Position numbers and translations under genes: made by a program. From Planococcus citri (Eukaryota > Arthropoda > Insecta > Hemiptera > Pseudococcidae): DNA of 64,000 nt. The notes below the pieces were generated by a model that saw nothing but the letters and a program-made list of their open reading frames with translations, did no database searches and was not told where the DNA came from. Of this stretch, positions 1 to 12,759 are shown in pieces. The number at the start of each line of letters is the position of its first letter. Position 1 is the first letter of the stretch. The stretch lies in assembly GCF_950023065.1 (NCBI RefSeq), contig NC_088679.1, positions 77,376,001-77,440,000 of the forward strand, written 5' to 3'.

Positions 1-445
1 GAATGAATACATCAACATTTTAATATTTTCATTAGATGAGTAGGTAGGTAGTAGGTACTATCATGTTTTTAAAAAATGCCTATCCTGTCAGTCTGTCTAA
101 TTATGTATAGTTTTAACATGCGTAAAAGATATTATTAAGTACTTACTAAAGAATGAAAAAAATTGAGAAATTATTACTGAATTCACTAAAACATCACTTT
201 TAATGTTACGTTGAATATCAATACTATTTAGATAAACACGAATACCTACTATTGCGGCGTTGAAGAAAGTAATACTTTTAATTTCATTCACATGTATGAA
301 TCCTATATTTATAGCGAGGTTTTATCAATTTCTCTGTGAAAAAATTGTGAGTAATAAGATAACAATTATCGAAGTACATACGTAATACGTATACTTACAT
401 TATACAATATACATTAGTAAAATCGATGACGATGAACGATGTTTC
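1..445. other. gene-free AT-rich sequence
   Basis: No coding region or recognisable element was found here. The stretch is AT-rich with short TAGG-type runs near its start. ORFs are short and show no family motif. Confidence 0.5.
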
Positions 446-2145
446 CGGGTAAAATAGGTAAAATGCCCATGTCCTCGGGATTTTTTAAATTCTGATGAAA
501 CATTGTTGGGTATCTTTGAAAAAAATATTAGAGCAAAAAAAATTTCCCATACGTCATTCCACTTGCTCACAACGGCGAAAAAACTTTTTTTTTCAGGAAA
601 AAATCACACTTTAAAGAGTTTTTATGAAAAATTTTGAATTCTCTCAAAATATATGGAGGAGATATGAGTCTGTAGCAAGTGAATTTCCAACTTTTTTGGC
701 CCCTCGAGAGAGGGGGGTGAGGGGGAGATATTAACAAAAAAAAATTGAGTCGCCAAACCTCCGAACCTAATTTAAGAATACAATATTTTTTTCTTTCAAA
801 AATTTATCTGCATGAGACTGAGTACTGTAATTGGTACTTTTTAAACGTTTTTCCTCTCTTCAAAAACTCAAAAAACACTCAAAATTGTGTTTTTTGTGTC
901 ACGGCACCTTCTCCAAAAAAAAGCGATGCTACCAGTGATACCTATAACTGTAATTTTGCATTCGGACCTCCAAAAACAATAAAAAACCAGCCAACTTCTT
1001 GAAACCACAATTTTTGGTGCCATAGGCACCCCCTCCCCCAATTTTGGGACGAAAGAAGATTGACAATATGGGTATCGTTATCATTTGAATCGAACTCGCT
1101 GAACACGAATATGAAGTTAGATTTGCAGTTGGGCCCTCCTAATGATTACATTAGGGGAGGGGGTTTCCCAAAAATGAAGATTTTTCGTGAAAAACGCTTC
1201 ATTGTAGCCCTATTTACGCCATGTAACTTTTTTATTACGGTTTTTTTTTGAATTACTCTTCAACTATCAACTAAAAACTTCATTTGACAAAATTTCCAAA
1301 AGTGACTTGTGAGATTTTGACCTAATTTTAACAATTTATAAATCATTTCCAAGTTCTCAAAAATCAGACTTGCCCCCCGGGGAGTTTTTGTCAGTATAAC
1401 TCAAAATGTTGGAAATTGGTAGGTAATTGAATATGTCAAAAAATTCCCCCTTCCCCCAATTTGTCAACGAATTGACGAGAAATGCCATTTTTCGTGCTAT
1501 AATTTTATTTTAAGAGTGAAATATATTGAAAAAATTTCGCCGCTGTTGTCAAATTGGGAGGAGGGGGAATTTTTTCATATATTCGTCTACACATTGGTAA
1601 AATATTTCAAAAATGCAAAAATTTTGATTTTTTAGGTTTTTGATAGTACTTTTGCAATAAAAATAAAACTTGTAATTTTTTTTTCTCGAAAATGAAAAAA
1701 AATGCCTCTCCAATTTTTTGATATGTTATTCTACATAAAAAGGACTAAAACTGAGAATTTTTTCAGAATTTTTACTGTGGGACATCGTGGTTATATTTAA
1801 ATTATAAGTTTTTAAATCGATTTTTTTTAGGTTTTAGAAAGTGGCAACACTGATTTTGACATCATTCGTTGATTACCATCTCAAAGTACTACAATTTGAA
1901 AAAAATTCAAAATTCTATACCACGTACAACCGGATCAATTTGCAACTGAAATTTTCCATTTTCAACCATTTTGGAGAACTTTAAAGTGCCACAGCTCCGT
2001 AAAAATAATCGAAAAAATGTCCGGTTTGCGTCATTCGTCATCGTTTGATGACCTCTACACATGATCTGATTTGAAAAAAATCGAAGAACCCTCTTGCAAA
2101 AATCCGCCGATTTGGCATGGAATGACCCAAATGCTTATTTTACCT
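446..2145. repeat. old, diverged copy of a terminal-inverted-repeat element family
   Basis: The left edge carries GGGTAAAATAGGTAAAATGC, close to the terminal repeat of the element at 9698-13544. Inside, 1060-1250 resembles 9880-10030 (both contain a TTTGCAGTTGG block, then a CTATTTACGCCATG block). The stretch 446-620 is related in inverted orientation to 12760-12930. The right edge near 2120-2145 ends in a degenerate match to the same terminal sequence. No transposase ORF is visible, so this looks like a decayed non-autonomous copy. The ends are approximate. Confidence 0.4.
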
Positions 2146-3661
2146 CTATACGTCTGCGCTTACATACCTAATTACCTACTTATCCCTCGAAAAACAATCT
2201 CCGGGAAGTTTTCTGAAACACATTGAGCGAGTTTATTTGTCATAAATGAATTTCAAAAGTATTACGTAAAATTAATTTCCGAATTACTCATTATTTCTCC
2301 GCATTTATAGGTAAATGATAGATGTATTGTTTTTATCAACATTCTATGAACATTTTGCGTTCGTAAAATTAACATTTACATCATACTTGTATTTGAAATT
2401 TCAAGGTGTGACTAAGCGATCTATGTACCATTGTATCTGATAATTGATAGAAATACCTACTTCGTACTTACCTAGAAATCAATTCTAACTAAATTCAAGA
2501 GACCAGACCTACTCTGAATCTCGCAATGATGAGTCGTAATGGAAAGACTCGTTATTACCCATACACAGATATGTACTCACAAAATAAGAAAACGAAAGGA
2601 GAATGGCAATTGTACGTATATTTAGCTACTGTAATTTGCTATTAAGTATGAAACTCTGCTTTCAAAAGTTTTTCTTTCCTGATGAACTCTTCTGTCGAGG
2701 GAATTAGGAACCTCATGAGCTATCCGCCTCCGAATTGAACAGCGAACCACGAATTTTGAAATGTGTGTAACCAAAATTTCCGTTACTCGAATTGATTTTT
2801 CAATTTTTGACGAATTTTTGAAAACTGAAAATTTGATTATTTTTTGGCGATTTTAATACGTACACTTTTTTTTGAAATGAAAAAATCCATGTTCGTTTAT
2901 TAAAAATGATAAAATAGCAATTATCTGGTCCCATGAACTAATATCATCTGTCTCTGTCTCGAACCGAGTATCACCTTATTCGGAAATTCTGGAGCCTCCA
3001 GCGAGAATTTTCGATTTCTCCAGAAGATCTAGAAATTGATTTGAGCAGCTAAAAACCGATTTCCACGCTTTCGATAGAAATTTTGAAACGCTGGAGAAAT
3101 CAGAAATCGCGCTGGAGACTCCAAAATAACCAGAAATAGCAAAATTCATTTCGGAGGGATTAGTTTCAGGATTATAACTTCCATCACTTTTACTGAATAA
3201 GTATACATTTAAAGGAAGAAGAAAACTTTTCTATTTATTATCCTTTTATTAATTTAGGCGACGTTTTCAACATCCTGAGGAAAGTTCAACACTTTGCAAA
3301 AGGTTCTTGTACTAAAAAAGCAGATCACGATATTTGAATAGAAAAAAAAAACTTGAAATTGAATAAGCATTTAGATACATTGAAAATCAAGGAGTACCTC
3401 AGAGTGTTACCAGATATCATAAAAAATCCTCAGATAAACACGTTGCCTGAGCAAATTTCGCTTGAAAAACAAAATGATTTTTAAAACACGGATGTAAAGA
3501 TCGAGTGTTTTAAAAAGTGAGCGAAACTTTTGCGAATAAGTTTTTGTTCAACTTATTGAATGAACCATAATAATCTGAGTTCGAATTTGCAAAAAAAAAA
3601 GCAACGGAGGCTTCAGATCGTCTCGAAAATGATCGCAATCGATTCGGGGAGTCAATTTTAG
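2146..3661. other. gene-free sequence with degenerate repeat fragments
   Basis: No coding evidence was seen. A short fragment around 2990-3130 has the 'gagcctccagcgag' wording typical of the repeat family at 3663-4505, so some of this is probably older, decayed transposon sequence. Confidence 0.4.
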
Positions 3662-3662
3662 T

Positions 3663-4505
3663 AGTCCGGCATATGACAATAGGAGTAATTGCACCCCCCC
3701 CCCGCCGATCCTCCGGAACAACTTTTTTCTTAAAGGGGACATCCTAAGTAACATTTTAAAGCAAACTTGCCCAAAAAAAATGTGGCCTTACTTACAAAAT
3801 GGCGGCCATTTTGATTGACAGGTCAGCCGAAATCGCAAATTCTGCGTTTCAACATAGGACTTTCACGAACTTTTTCAAAATTTACAAAGGTAGGTCGAAA
3901 GATCATGCAAAAATTTATCACCTGTCAAAATTTCAAGAGCTATAGTGCGTTTTTCGATTTTTGGTGAATTTTTGAAAATCGAATTCAGGCCAAAAATAAG
4001 GGAAAAAATCAAAATTTTACCAAATTGACCAAGAAAGCTGAAATTTGGGATATACCCTATTTTCGACGTGCCAAATCGATTGGAAACGGTTTCAACCCGT
4101 TTAGAGCAGTTCTGGAGCCTCCAGCAGATTTTTGAAGCTCGAAATTCTCACAAAATTCCATCAAATTGGAGTTGTAAAGCTGAAATTTATTCTCAAACGG
4201 AATTTCAATATGCTACAAAATACAGCAGGTGAATTTCAAATCGTTTTAGAGCCTCCAGCGACTTTTCGAAAATTCCTGAAGCCTCCAACAGATTTTTGAA
4301 ACTTTAAATTTTCACAAAATTTCATCAAATGGAGATGGAAATCTGGAATTTACTCTTCACTCCAATTTTAACACCCTCTGAAGACGACTTCAGGTGGGCA
4401 CAAGTAATTTTTGGGCCTCCGGCGAATTTTTTTGAAAATTACTAGAGCCTCCAGTAGATTTTTGAATTTTTGAAAACTCAAAATTGATCATTTTTGGCGA
4501 TTCAA
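3663..4505 (+). repeat. family A fold-back element, single-arm copy
   Basis: It begins with GTCCGGCATATGACAATAGG next to TA, followed by a run of Cs and then repeated blocks containing GGAGCCTCCAGCAGATTTTT. The same terminal sequence and interior recur at 22541, at both ends of 27597-31165, and in decayed minus orientation at 38640-39560. Here only one arm is present. No transposase is encoded. The short ORF on its minus strand is a by-product of the repeat. Confidence 0.65.
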
Positions 4506-4547
4506 GTATACTTACCTACCTAGGTACATTTTTTTTGAAATAAAAAA

Positions 4548-4612
4548 GTCCATTTGAGTGAAATCGAAGGATATGACCCAAAAACGTTGGTTGAGTTGAC
4601 ATGGAATGACCC
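4548..4612. repeat. fragment related to the ends of the 17535-19370 fold-back element
   Basis: The block ending in GAGTTGACATGGAATGACCC, preceded by a 'gtgaaatcgaagg' stretch, matches the terminal region of the element at 17535-19370 (right end at 19351-19370). Only this end was recognised here. Confidence 0.5.
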
Positions 4613-4629
4613 AAGTAGCATCTTGAATG

Positions 4630-5685
4630 GCCCCAGCGAAGCGAGGGCAAAAAATTGAAGAAGTATCCGAATCCGCAAAAAAACGCATATCGATTTTTGG
4701 TGTCAAAAGTGAGTTTTGATTCCAAGCTCCTCATTTGTAGTTCAAAAAGTAGAACAATATCAATTTTAATTTTTAATGAGAGAATTCGCCATTCTGTTTT
4801 TATGATTTCAACTTTTTCTAAATTTCATTTTCATCAATGTTTTTTTTGGAAAGAAAAGATTCAAATTGGCCCGAGCGAAGTGAGGGCAAAAATTTTTGAA
4901 AAAAATAAGAATTTTGAGAATAGATTGATGATTTTGTCGACAAAATTCAGTGAATGGCAAAACTTTTACATTTCAGTTCAAGTTTTTAGTTTTTAGTTTC
5001 AGTTTCATTTTTTTCAGTTCAAGTTTTCAGTTTTTAGTTTCAGTTTTATTTTTTTCAGTTCAAGTTTTCAGTTTCCAGTTTAAGTTTTTCTCATTTCAGT
5101 TCTAGTTTCAGTTTTAGTTTCAGTTTCTCCATTTCAGTTCAAGTTTTTAACCAGTTTCAGTTTTAGTTTCAGTTTCAGTTTTCCATCACTGGGTAGCAGT
5201 ACTTCCTCTGCTAGAAAAGAAAAAGAAATACAATGGTTAAAATAAGTGAATTATGTATTTACAGATCAAATCGGATACCACAAGGTCTTTTTACATAAAA
5301 CGATGCAGAATTGAATGCCATGCACTCTAATGTAAACATTTTTTTTTTTGAGGCGGGCACCACTAGTACCAAGTTTTGTATAGCGGGCACCACTATGACT
5401 AAAAACCCAAACTGCACCAAAATTTTTCAAATGCAATCATTATGTTTCCTGAAATTGTAATTTCGTAGAAGAGAACCAAATTGGCCCGAATGAAGCGAGC
5501 GCAAAAGCTTGAAAAATTTGTTGTTGAAAAAATACATATTATAATGTAGAACATCAACATAAATTTTAATCCAAGACTTCGATTTTTATGATCTCAACTT
5601 TTTTTTAAATTTTTCTATGTGTTCTCGAAATTTTAAGCGTGAAGACGAGAACGAAATTGGCTCGAGCGAAGTGAGGACAAACGCT
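4630..5685 (+). repeat. cluster of four CGAGCGAAGCGAG-type motifs
   Basis: Four variants of a roughly 25-bp word (about GGCCCGAGCGAAGCGAGGGC followed by AAAAG) occur at about 4630, 4868, 5482 and 5658, all on the plus strand, each followed by an A/T-rich 'tttgaaaaattt' tail. Relatives occur at about 32591, 32905 and 62671. The motif is the most conserved part of otherwise unalignable surroundings. Its nature is unknown; it may be the surviving core of an old dispersed repeat. Confidence 0.5.
4975..5190. repeat. degenerate AGTTTC/AGTTTT tandem repeat
   Basis: About 215 bp are built from permutations of AGTTTCAGTTTTTAGTTTC and CAGTTCAAGTTTT units, with a higher-order unit of roughly 50-60 bp visible at the left. 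It is a minisatellite-like tract with no coding potential. Confidence 0.75.
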
Positions 5686-6389
5686 TTTAAAAATTTTGTA
5701 GTTTCAAAAAGAAAAGCAGTAGTAGGTACATAGTTTTGATGTGACAAGTCAGTTTTATAATACTGACATTTTTAAAAGTTTGAATAAAAATAGGTACTTT
5801 CCAAGCACAATTATTACTATTAGCTCTGTTCTATTCGCTGCTCAGAGCAACTCCAAGCAAAAATTTGACTTTATATAGGTATCTCGTTTTTTTTTTCAGC
5901 TCTCACTTTGAATAAAGGAGAAAAATTGTGATTTTTTTTATTAGGGAACGACAAAGTTACTCTTTTTACACTTCCTCTTCAGGTAGTTTAAAAAGAGCAG
6001 AAAAAATTAGTAAAAAATTTTTGCTCGGAGCTGCTCTGAGCAGCGAATAGAACGCTATTAATAAGTTGAGAAATAGAAAATAACAATTAGGTATCCAATG
6101 ATTTTATTCGGATGATCAGGGTCAGGTCTACTATACAAATATTTAGGTCTGGTCTGATCTCTTCATACATGGTCATATTCAATCAGGTTTCCCCTCCCTA
6201 ATTCTGTACTCCAATGCAAAAAGGATGGAAGTCCAATGACCTGGCATAAGGAAAGGAGGTTAGTGTGTTCAGTGCAGTTATTATGTATTGTATATAATCT
6301 GATCAGACGTAAAAATCGTATGATTTTATTTTAAAATTACACCGATGTGATTATCCACGACGATGTACCAAAGTAATAAACAATCAAAA

Positions 6390-8372
6390 TTACCTGGAAT
6401 CGTCTACCAATGTGTATGTGGACTTCTTCTCGCGTGCATTGAAGAAAATTTGTTGATCGCTCGATGAACTAAACTGCATATCCTCAATCTGCAATTTTCC
6501 GTCGTAATACGGTAAATAAATCCAGTCCTTCAATATCAAGTCTGGGTCATTCTTATCGCCCACTATCACATAATGCAGGCCAAGGAAGCTAATTTCTTCC
6601 GGATTTCCTAATGCTTGCATGAAAGGCGTTCGATGATTTTCGTAATAACCAATAAGTTGGTTGATTGCCGCTACTGATGTCTTTTCTTGTGTGCATTTGA
6701 TCTCTGCGGCAACATTTATTTTAAGATTAGTTGTAAGCAGGTCAATGTCTCCTGCAGGGCCGGACAAATCTTCTTTGAAAAATTTAACGTCTCGTTCAGT
6801 TGTAATTTCGTAATGTTTAAATACTCGTTGCAACCTTCTTGGCATTTCATCGGTATTAAGAGTGCCATCACGTCCCTCGTAGTAATTATACGACTCAAAT
6901 TCGAAAACGTTTAGTAGTCTCATAGCATATTTTATGTTCACCCGACGATTGAAACAGTCTTGTAAATCCGTTCCCTCAGCGGGAAGTTCGCTAATAAAAT
7001 CTTGCGTTCCTAAATCAAAATCCGCTAAATGCGTTTCAATTGCGTCTTTTATCTCGTTATTAGCAAACTCGAGAAATACTTCGTTATTTAATTTAGTTTT
7101 GTCGAATTCTTTAATTGCCATGTATCCATATGACAAAAGCATCTTGTTCGTGGGTAACTTTGTCATTTTAGGACTGACGCGTTTCACAACGTCACCTTTA
7201 CTCATTCGTTTGCCTTTTTCGTAATCCTTTAAGGATCGGTGATGCTGATAGAACTGTTTAATTATTGGTAGCATAGATCCCGTTTCGCTCCAGTGGTTTC
7301 CTATAACCTTCGTTTCCAGGGCGGTAATAGTAGAAACAACGTTTAATACGGTCTCTGACTCGCAATATATGTCGAATTGATATCCATCGTACCAATTAAT
7401 TAGTTCATCATAAATAAGCGTTATGTCTTCGGGGTTGGGTTCACGTTCTTTTTTCGGTCCTTGAACACGCTGGCTCGCCCGCCATTTAGCAAATTCATAA
7501 ATGTGGTAACCAAAATTACTCTCGATTTCGGTTCTAGTAAGTCCGAATGCTGTGGCCATCTCCTTTGAATATGTGTAGTCATTGAAGCTGTTTGGGCCAG
7601 AATGTAATGACTGAATTGCCAAACATGATACTCCTGTTACAAGAGCGAATGCGAGTTTACCAACATTACTTTTTATTTCAGTGTAAAATCCTTCATAATC
7701 ACTAATCACGTTGTCAGCTAACTGTTCGTTCTCTAAACGAAATTTGGCTCGGTGATACGGTGAGTCGTATTCGTCTATCAATAATATGACAGGCAATTCG
7801 AATTTCATTTCTAGCCTTTCGATTAAATCAGTAAGAGTTATTTCCTCCGGGTTATAATAAACATTGTACCTTTCTGCTTCGCGACGCAACATCTTATGCA
7901 CACCTTCTAAGTATTTCTCAAATGTGGTAAATCTCATATTTTGTGAAAAGTCTAAGTGAATTACTGGAAACTCTAACCATTTATCTTTGATGAATTGTTT
8001 ATCGTTACGGAGTCTATGACGAATCCATTCAACATTTCCGTATTGATAAACGTATAAGTCTTCAAACAATGTTCGATTATCTTGGTATAAATTTTTAACC
8101 ATTTGGAGGAAGGTAGTCTTGCCAAATCGTCTTGGTCGAGTTAAAAACGTTAGCTTGCTCTTTCCCAAATACTGTACGAACCTCGACTTGTCCACATACA
8201 AAGTCTTATTTAAAGGACCACGCATTGCTTCCCAGTTGAGTTCCAAGCCTGGCAGTGGTAATGTTTGATGAGGTGTCCATTCAGAAATCTCGATTTTATT
8301 CTGAGTAGATGTAGACTTCGAGAAGCTGGGTATAACGAAACACAGAAACACAAGATTCTCGAAAAAAAACAT
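6390..8372 (-). CDS. secreted AAA-ATPase-like / PD-(D/E)XK nuclease-family protein, bacterial type, intronless
   Basis: This single-exon ORF of about 660 codons has the architecture of bacterial AAA-ATPase-like proteins (Pfam AAA-ATPase_like) with a C-terminal PD-(D/E)XK nuclease-type domain. About 50 residues in, the conserved 'NWEAMRG' and 'YVDKSRFV' blocks lead to a Walker-A-like RPRRFGKTTFL. A Walker-B-like VILLIDEYDSPY follows near residue 200. Near the C-terminus, GDIDLL, AAEIKC and INQLIGYY fit the D...ExK...Q nuclease motif. The first in-frame ATG is at 8372; the four codons upstream start with TTG. The N-terminus (FFFENLVFLCFVIPSF) is a strong hydrophobic signal peptide, which bacterial relatives normally lack, so secretion or a bacteriocyte-directed role is inferred. 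The ORF closes in TCCAGGTAATT, which also reads as a splice donor, so a further exon is possible. Such genes are known as bacterial acquisitions in mealybugs. The cellular function is unknown. Confidence 0.85.
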   Translation of the reverse strand: MFFFENLVFLCFVIPSFSKSTSTQNKIEISEWTPHQTLPLPGLELNWEAMRGPLNKTLYVDKSRFVQYLGKSKLTFLTRPRRFGKTTFLQMVKNLYQDNRTLFEDLYVYQYGNVEWIRHRLRNDKQFIKDKWLEFPVIHLDFSQNMRFTTFEKYLEGVHKMLRREAERYNVYYNPEEITLTDLIERLEMKFELPVILLIDEYDSPYHRAKFRLENEQLADNVISDYEGFYTEIKSNVGKLAFALVTGVSCLAIQSLHSGPNSFNDYTYSKEMATAFGLTRTEIESNFGYHIYEFAKWRASQRVQGPKKEREPNPEDITLIYDELINWYDGYQFDIYCESETVLNVVSTITALETKVIGNHWSETGSMLPIIKQFYQHHRSLKDYEKGKRMSKGDVVKRVSPKMTKLPTNKMLLSYGYMAIKEFDKTKLNNEVFLEFANNEIKDAIETHLADFDLGTQDFISELPAEGTDLQDCFNRRVNIKYAMRLLNVFEFESYNYYEGRDGTLNTDEMPRRLQRVFKHYEITTERDVKFFKEDLSGPAGDIDLLTTNLKINVAAEIKCTQEKTSVAAINQLIGYYENHRTPFMQALGNPEEISFLGLHYVIVGDKNDPDLILKDWIYLPYYDGKLQIEDMQFSSSSDQQIFFNAREKKSTYTLVDDSR

Positions 8373-9697
8373 TTTTTTATCCAAACCGATTTTTAAAGAA
8401 CAATTACTTGATAGTTAAAGGGTATCGGTCATTCGTATTTGAAAAATTAAACACAACTTTTGTCACGATATTTTTTTATAGTCGAGAGTAAGTATGACTA
8501 ATATGAAATGTTTCACTACTGTGATTTTGTTCTTGTGGTCTTAAACGTACCTATACTGCAGAATTTATGAAATTTTTAAATGATCAAGTATAATATAGGT
8601 AGGTATTGATTTGAACTTTTCAAAGGTACTTCTTCATTAAGCTCGAGATTATAATCAGAGATTATTGAATTTATGAATTTGATTAAACCTAACTATATCT
8701 AATCAAGTTTTTCCAATTTCCCTAATGCGTTACGAGGAAAGTATATGAATTGAATTTTTAGCGGAGAGTATACGCAGAGTAGATATGCTTAATCATCTAA
8801 TAAAATTATAAATCTACATTCAGCGCATTCATAACATTTTAGATATCTATTTCATTGCCGAATTAAGGAGAAACTTGATTAGGTAGGTAGGTATAGTCAG
8901 GGTTGGGCAAAGAGTTTTTTTTTCAACTCTAACTGAGTTTACTCAGAGTCTTTTATTGCGTGTATAAAATCTCAATTGGTTTAAGCCCAATCGGAATCAT
9001 CTAGTTAGTCATCTATCATTGACAGCAAGAGCTACTTTGTTGTGAAAAAGGTAAATCATCGTTTGCACTTCTGAATGTTATCCACCAGAATCGCAAACGA
9101 TTGAAAAAAATACATCCTTTGGCCTTTCGACTAAAATTTCATCAGTGTAGCAGGGGTTCCCAAAACTGCATTAAAATGTTAAACACTTGATTATTTTATT
9201 TATTAGTGAATAAGTAGGTACTTTTTTTTTATGCGCGAAAAACATGAAAATATGCACATAAAACATGCATTTATTGTAGCTGAAATATGCTGTAAAATTG
9301 TATGTAAATATTTAAATTCATTTTCAAAAAATGCAAACGTATGCAAAATCAGCATGGAATGGATGTCTAAAGAAAGCATTTTCCGTGCAGAATAACATGA
9401 AAGCCCGTTTTTTTTCGGCAATTCACTCCTAATTTTTCGAGGATTATTTTCTGAATGTTTTAGATAAAATTTCAGAAATCTTACCAAAATTTTGAAAAAA
9501 TTCTGAAAAACGAAGGAACTTGCTTAAAAATGCGAAAATATGCCCTAAAAATATTGAAAGTATGACGTTTTATGCATTTATGACCAAATTATGCAAAACA
9601 TGCAACAACAATAACAAATGCGGCTATATAAAACGACCTGGATCAAAAAAAATTTTCGTGGGCTCTGGTAGCACTTCAGGCGATTTTTAGTCCCAAA
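8373..9697. other. gene-free flank upstream of the ATPase-like gene
   Basis: This AT-rich stretch should contain the promoter of the minus-strand ATPase-like gene, but no convincing core promoter element could be assigned. No ORF with family motifs was found on either strand. Confidence 0.4.
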
Positions 9698-10351
9698 GGG
9701 TACCCCCGGATAAGATAGGTAAAATGCCCTTAACCTCGGATTTCGATGAAACTCACAGGGTATGTTTAGTACCCCCAAAAAATAATTTTGGGCTCATAGC
9801 CCGCTCCCCACCCCATCCCCCTCAGCCAGGGGGCCAAAAAACGCGTTTTTCAGGGGAAAAATTCTGTATCAGCGCGTAATTAAGATAATACGAAGTTTGA
9901 TTTGCAGTTGGACCCGCCTAACGGTCACATTTGGGAAAGGGGTTGCCCAAAAATTAGAGTTTTTGTGAAAAATGTTCCATTATAGCGCTATTTACGCCAT
10001 GCAACTTCTTAATCAAGGTTTCCTTGAATTACAAGTACTTTTCAAGTAGTATCTAACTCAAAACTATCGGAAAAGTTTCTTTTTGGGGCCGATGATTAAA
10101 TTTTTATGTGAGTTACCATACATTGAAAACATCATAGGTATACCTACGTACTGTGTAGTAGATTGGGTAGATCATGAAAAAAAAACTGTGGATTTTTACC
10201 AATTTTAGTAAAAACCGTCATTTTAAGTCTAAAGTTGTACAGAAAAATTCTAGCTCCAGAAGTGCCCCTAAAGGGAAAACATGTGCCCTCAAAGTTGAGG
10301 TATTTTCGAAAAAACCGTGTTTTTTTTTCACTGCATTTAGCCCCTGTACTA

Positions 10352-11435
10352 GGGTGGTCCTTATTTATATGGTCAGAAAATGTTTTTAGGATTTTTTTGA
10401 TTCCTCCCCCCAAAGTTGTTCCCTTGTATGAGAAAATAAATCCCTGAAAATTTTAGCGGGATCGGATAATATTAACCCGTGCCGCAGAGCATCTGAAGTT
10501 TTAGAACTGGTAGAGCGCGTAGCCGTTGATTTTCCCACGAGAGCTGCGTGGCGTTGTTCGTGTTTTCCCCCAACACGCATATTCCATAGTTTTATGTTCG
10601 GCTGGATGTAGTGAAATTTTTTTTTGACAAGAAGGTCTCCTTTGGCCCTCAAATAAAGATCCTAGAGTATAATTGGCATCAGAAAATATTTTGAGGTGAT
10701 TGAGATACAATTTCTGAAAAATGTTCAAAATCAACATAGAAAATTCTAACAATTTTTTGATTTTGAAAATGTAATACCAAAAAATGATACCAAACGATGT
10801 TAAAAGAAACTCTAAACTAATGTTACCAATTTTAGATTGCTCCCTGATAGCTCGCAGGGGTGACATTTGTCAAAATCATGCCAAAAGGCTATGTCCCTCA
10901 AAATTTTTTATAATGAACAAATATTGCTGCAATGATGTAATCGCTGTAACAGGCGGCCAATCCAAAATTGGTAACACTGGTTTGGAGTTTCTTTTGACAT
11001 CTTTGGTATCCTTTTTTTGGCATTACATTTTCAAAATTGAAAATTGTTGAAATTTTCTTATGTTGATTTTGAACATTTTTCAGAAATTGTATCTCAATCA
11101 CCTCAAAATATTTTCTGATGCCGATTATACTCTAGGATCGTTATTTGAGGGCCAAAGGAGACCTTCTTATCAAAAAAAAATTTTTCACTGCATCCAGCCG
11201 AACATAAAACTATGGACTATGCGTGTTAGGGGAAAACACGAACAACGCCGCGCAGCTCTCGTGGGAAAATCAACGGCTACGCGGTCTACCAGTTCTAAAA
11301 TTTCAGATGCTCTGCGGCACGGGTTAATATTATCCGATCCCGCTAAAATTTTCAGGGATTTATTTTCTCATACAAGGGAACAACTTTGGGGGGAGGAATC
11401 AAAAAAATTCGAAAATTCAAAAATAAGGACCACCC
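10352..11435. mobile_element. 1.08-kb palindromic MITE with TA target duplication
   Basis: The arms 10352-10770 and about 11040-11435 are reverse complements (GGGTGGTCCTTATTT at the left, AAATAAGGACCACCC at the right), separated by a central spacer. TA dinucleotides flank both ends (10350-10351 and 11436-11437), as expected for Tc1/mariner- or PIF/ISL2EU-type insertion. Both arms give the same conceptual peptide on opposite strands, which reflects the palindrome and is not evidence of a gene. Confidence 0.7.
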
Positions 11436-11703
11436 TACCCTGTACCCAATTTGTTTTGAGAAAAATGACGACCCAGTCCTAAATGAATATATGTATTTGA
11501 AATTCTGCGTCCATTCTATGCTATTATTTTTAATTGTTATTGCCAATTTTGAAAAATCACGAAAAATTTAGGAATTTTTGCCATTATTTCTCGATTCTTT
11601 GAAACCTAAAATATTGGCATCACTGCGTTACAAAATATTTCCTCAGTTTCAGAAATATATCATCTCTCAATATTTTTTACCCCCCCCCCCCCAAAAAAAA
11701 AGA

Positions 11704-12578
11704 TTAAGGGTAAGGACGCCCAATTCCGACCAGTGCCTAATCCCGACCACCCTTTATATCTCGTCTGTTATCAGTGCTACCTGTTGAAAAATGATAAAAG
11801 TGTGTTCCTCTATCACAGACAATTAATTTAAGACCAACCCGACAACTGTAAAGCCAAAACTCGCGAAATAAATTGAATTTGAAGAAATTCCATGATCAAA
11901 AAATTGTTTTTCACCATTTTTTATTGCTAAAAATTTTCAACTTGTTATAACTAATTTTGTGGTGTTAAATATGATTTGTGATCATGATTAAAGTGAGATT
12001 TTGATGGTATTGCCGTTTTTGTAATCAATCGCAGGTATGTGTAGAAAATTTTTACAGAAGTGTAAAACAATATGGGTCTCCTAATCCCGACCACCCATAA
12101 GATCATGTAAATTCAGGGTGGTCGGGATTAGGGTACCAAATTCATTATTCAAACAGTAATTTTTGAGGTGCCTCGGGAGAAAATTCTAAAAAGCCATAAA
12201 GAATTATTCTATAACCCTAAAATTTTAATATGAGTTGGGGGAAGGTTCAATCTATCTTTTAAACCATTTACTGTATTTTCATGTGAAATAGTATTTTATT
12301 GGTTGCTGCACTTTCAAATGTGGTCGGAATTAGGATACCCAACTTTTTGGAGGTGGTCGGGATTAGGGCACCAAAATTTGAAAAATCATTTTTGAGACGT
12401 TGCGGGAAAACATTCAAAAAAAATATAAAGAATTATTCGTTTACGCCAAAATTTTGGTATGAGTTAGGGGAAGGTTCAACCTATCTTTTAAGCCATTTCC
12501 CATGATCTGAAGTGAAATAGTCTTCGATCGGTGGCAGTTTTACTAAAAGTGGTCGGATTTGGGGCTCCTTACCCTTAA
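11704..12578. mobile_element. 0.87-kb non-autonomous element bounded by TTAA
   Basis: The left end TTAAGGGTAAGGACGCCC mirrors the right end, which closes in GGGCTCCTTACCCTTAA; TTAA at both borders is the piggyBac-type target. The interior repeats a GGTGGTCGGGATTAGGG-like word at about 11735, 12095, 12115, 12320 and 12353 in both orientations. No ORF resembles a transposase. Confidence 0.55.
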
Positions 12579-12759
12579 CAAATTTTCAATCGCTCAGTAG
12601 AACCCTAAAAAAGTGGCCTTGGATTTTGACAGTAATAGCATAGATCGACGCAGAATCTCAAATACTTGTGTACTTTCACTATACAGTCTCCTCCATATAC
12701 ATATTTTGAGTGAATAGGTACAGATTTTTTTTTCAAAACTCGTTGAAGCATGATTTTTT

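Noticed and set aside
10386..11482. Near-identical ORFs with a GKHEQR block on both strands
   Set aside because: Mirrored arms of the 10352-11435 palindrome; no domain recognised.
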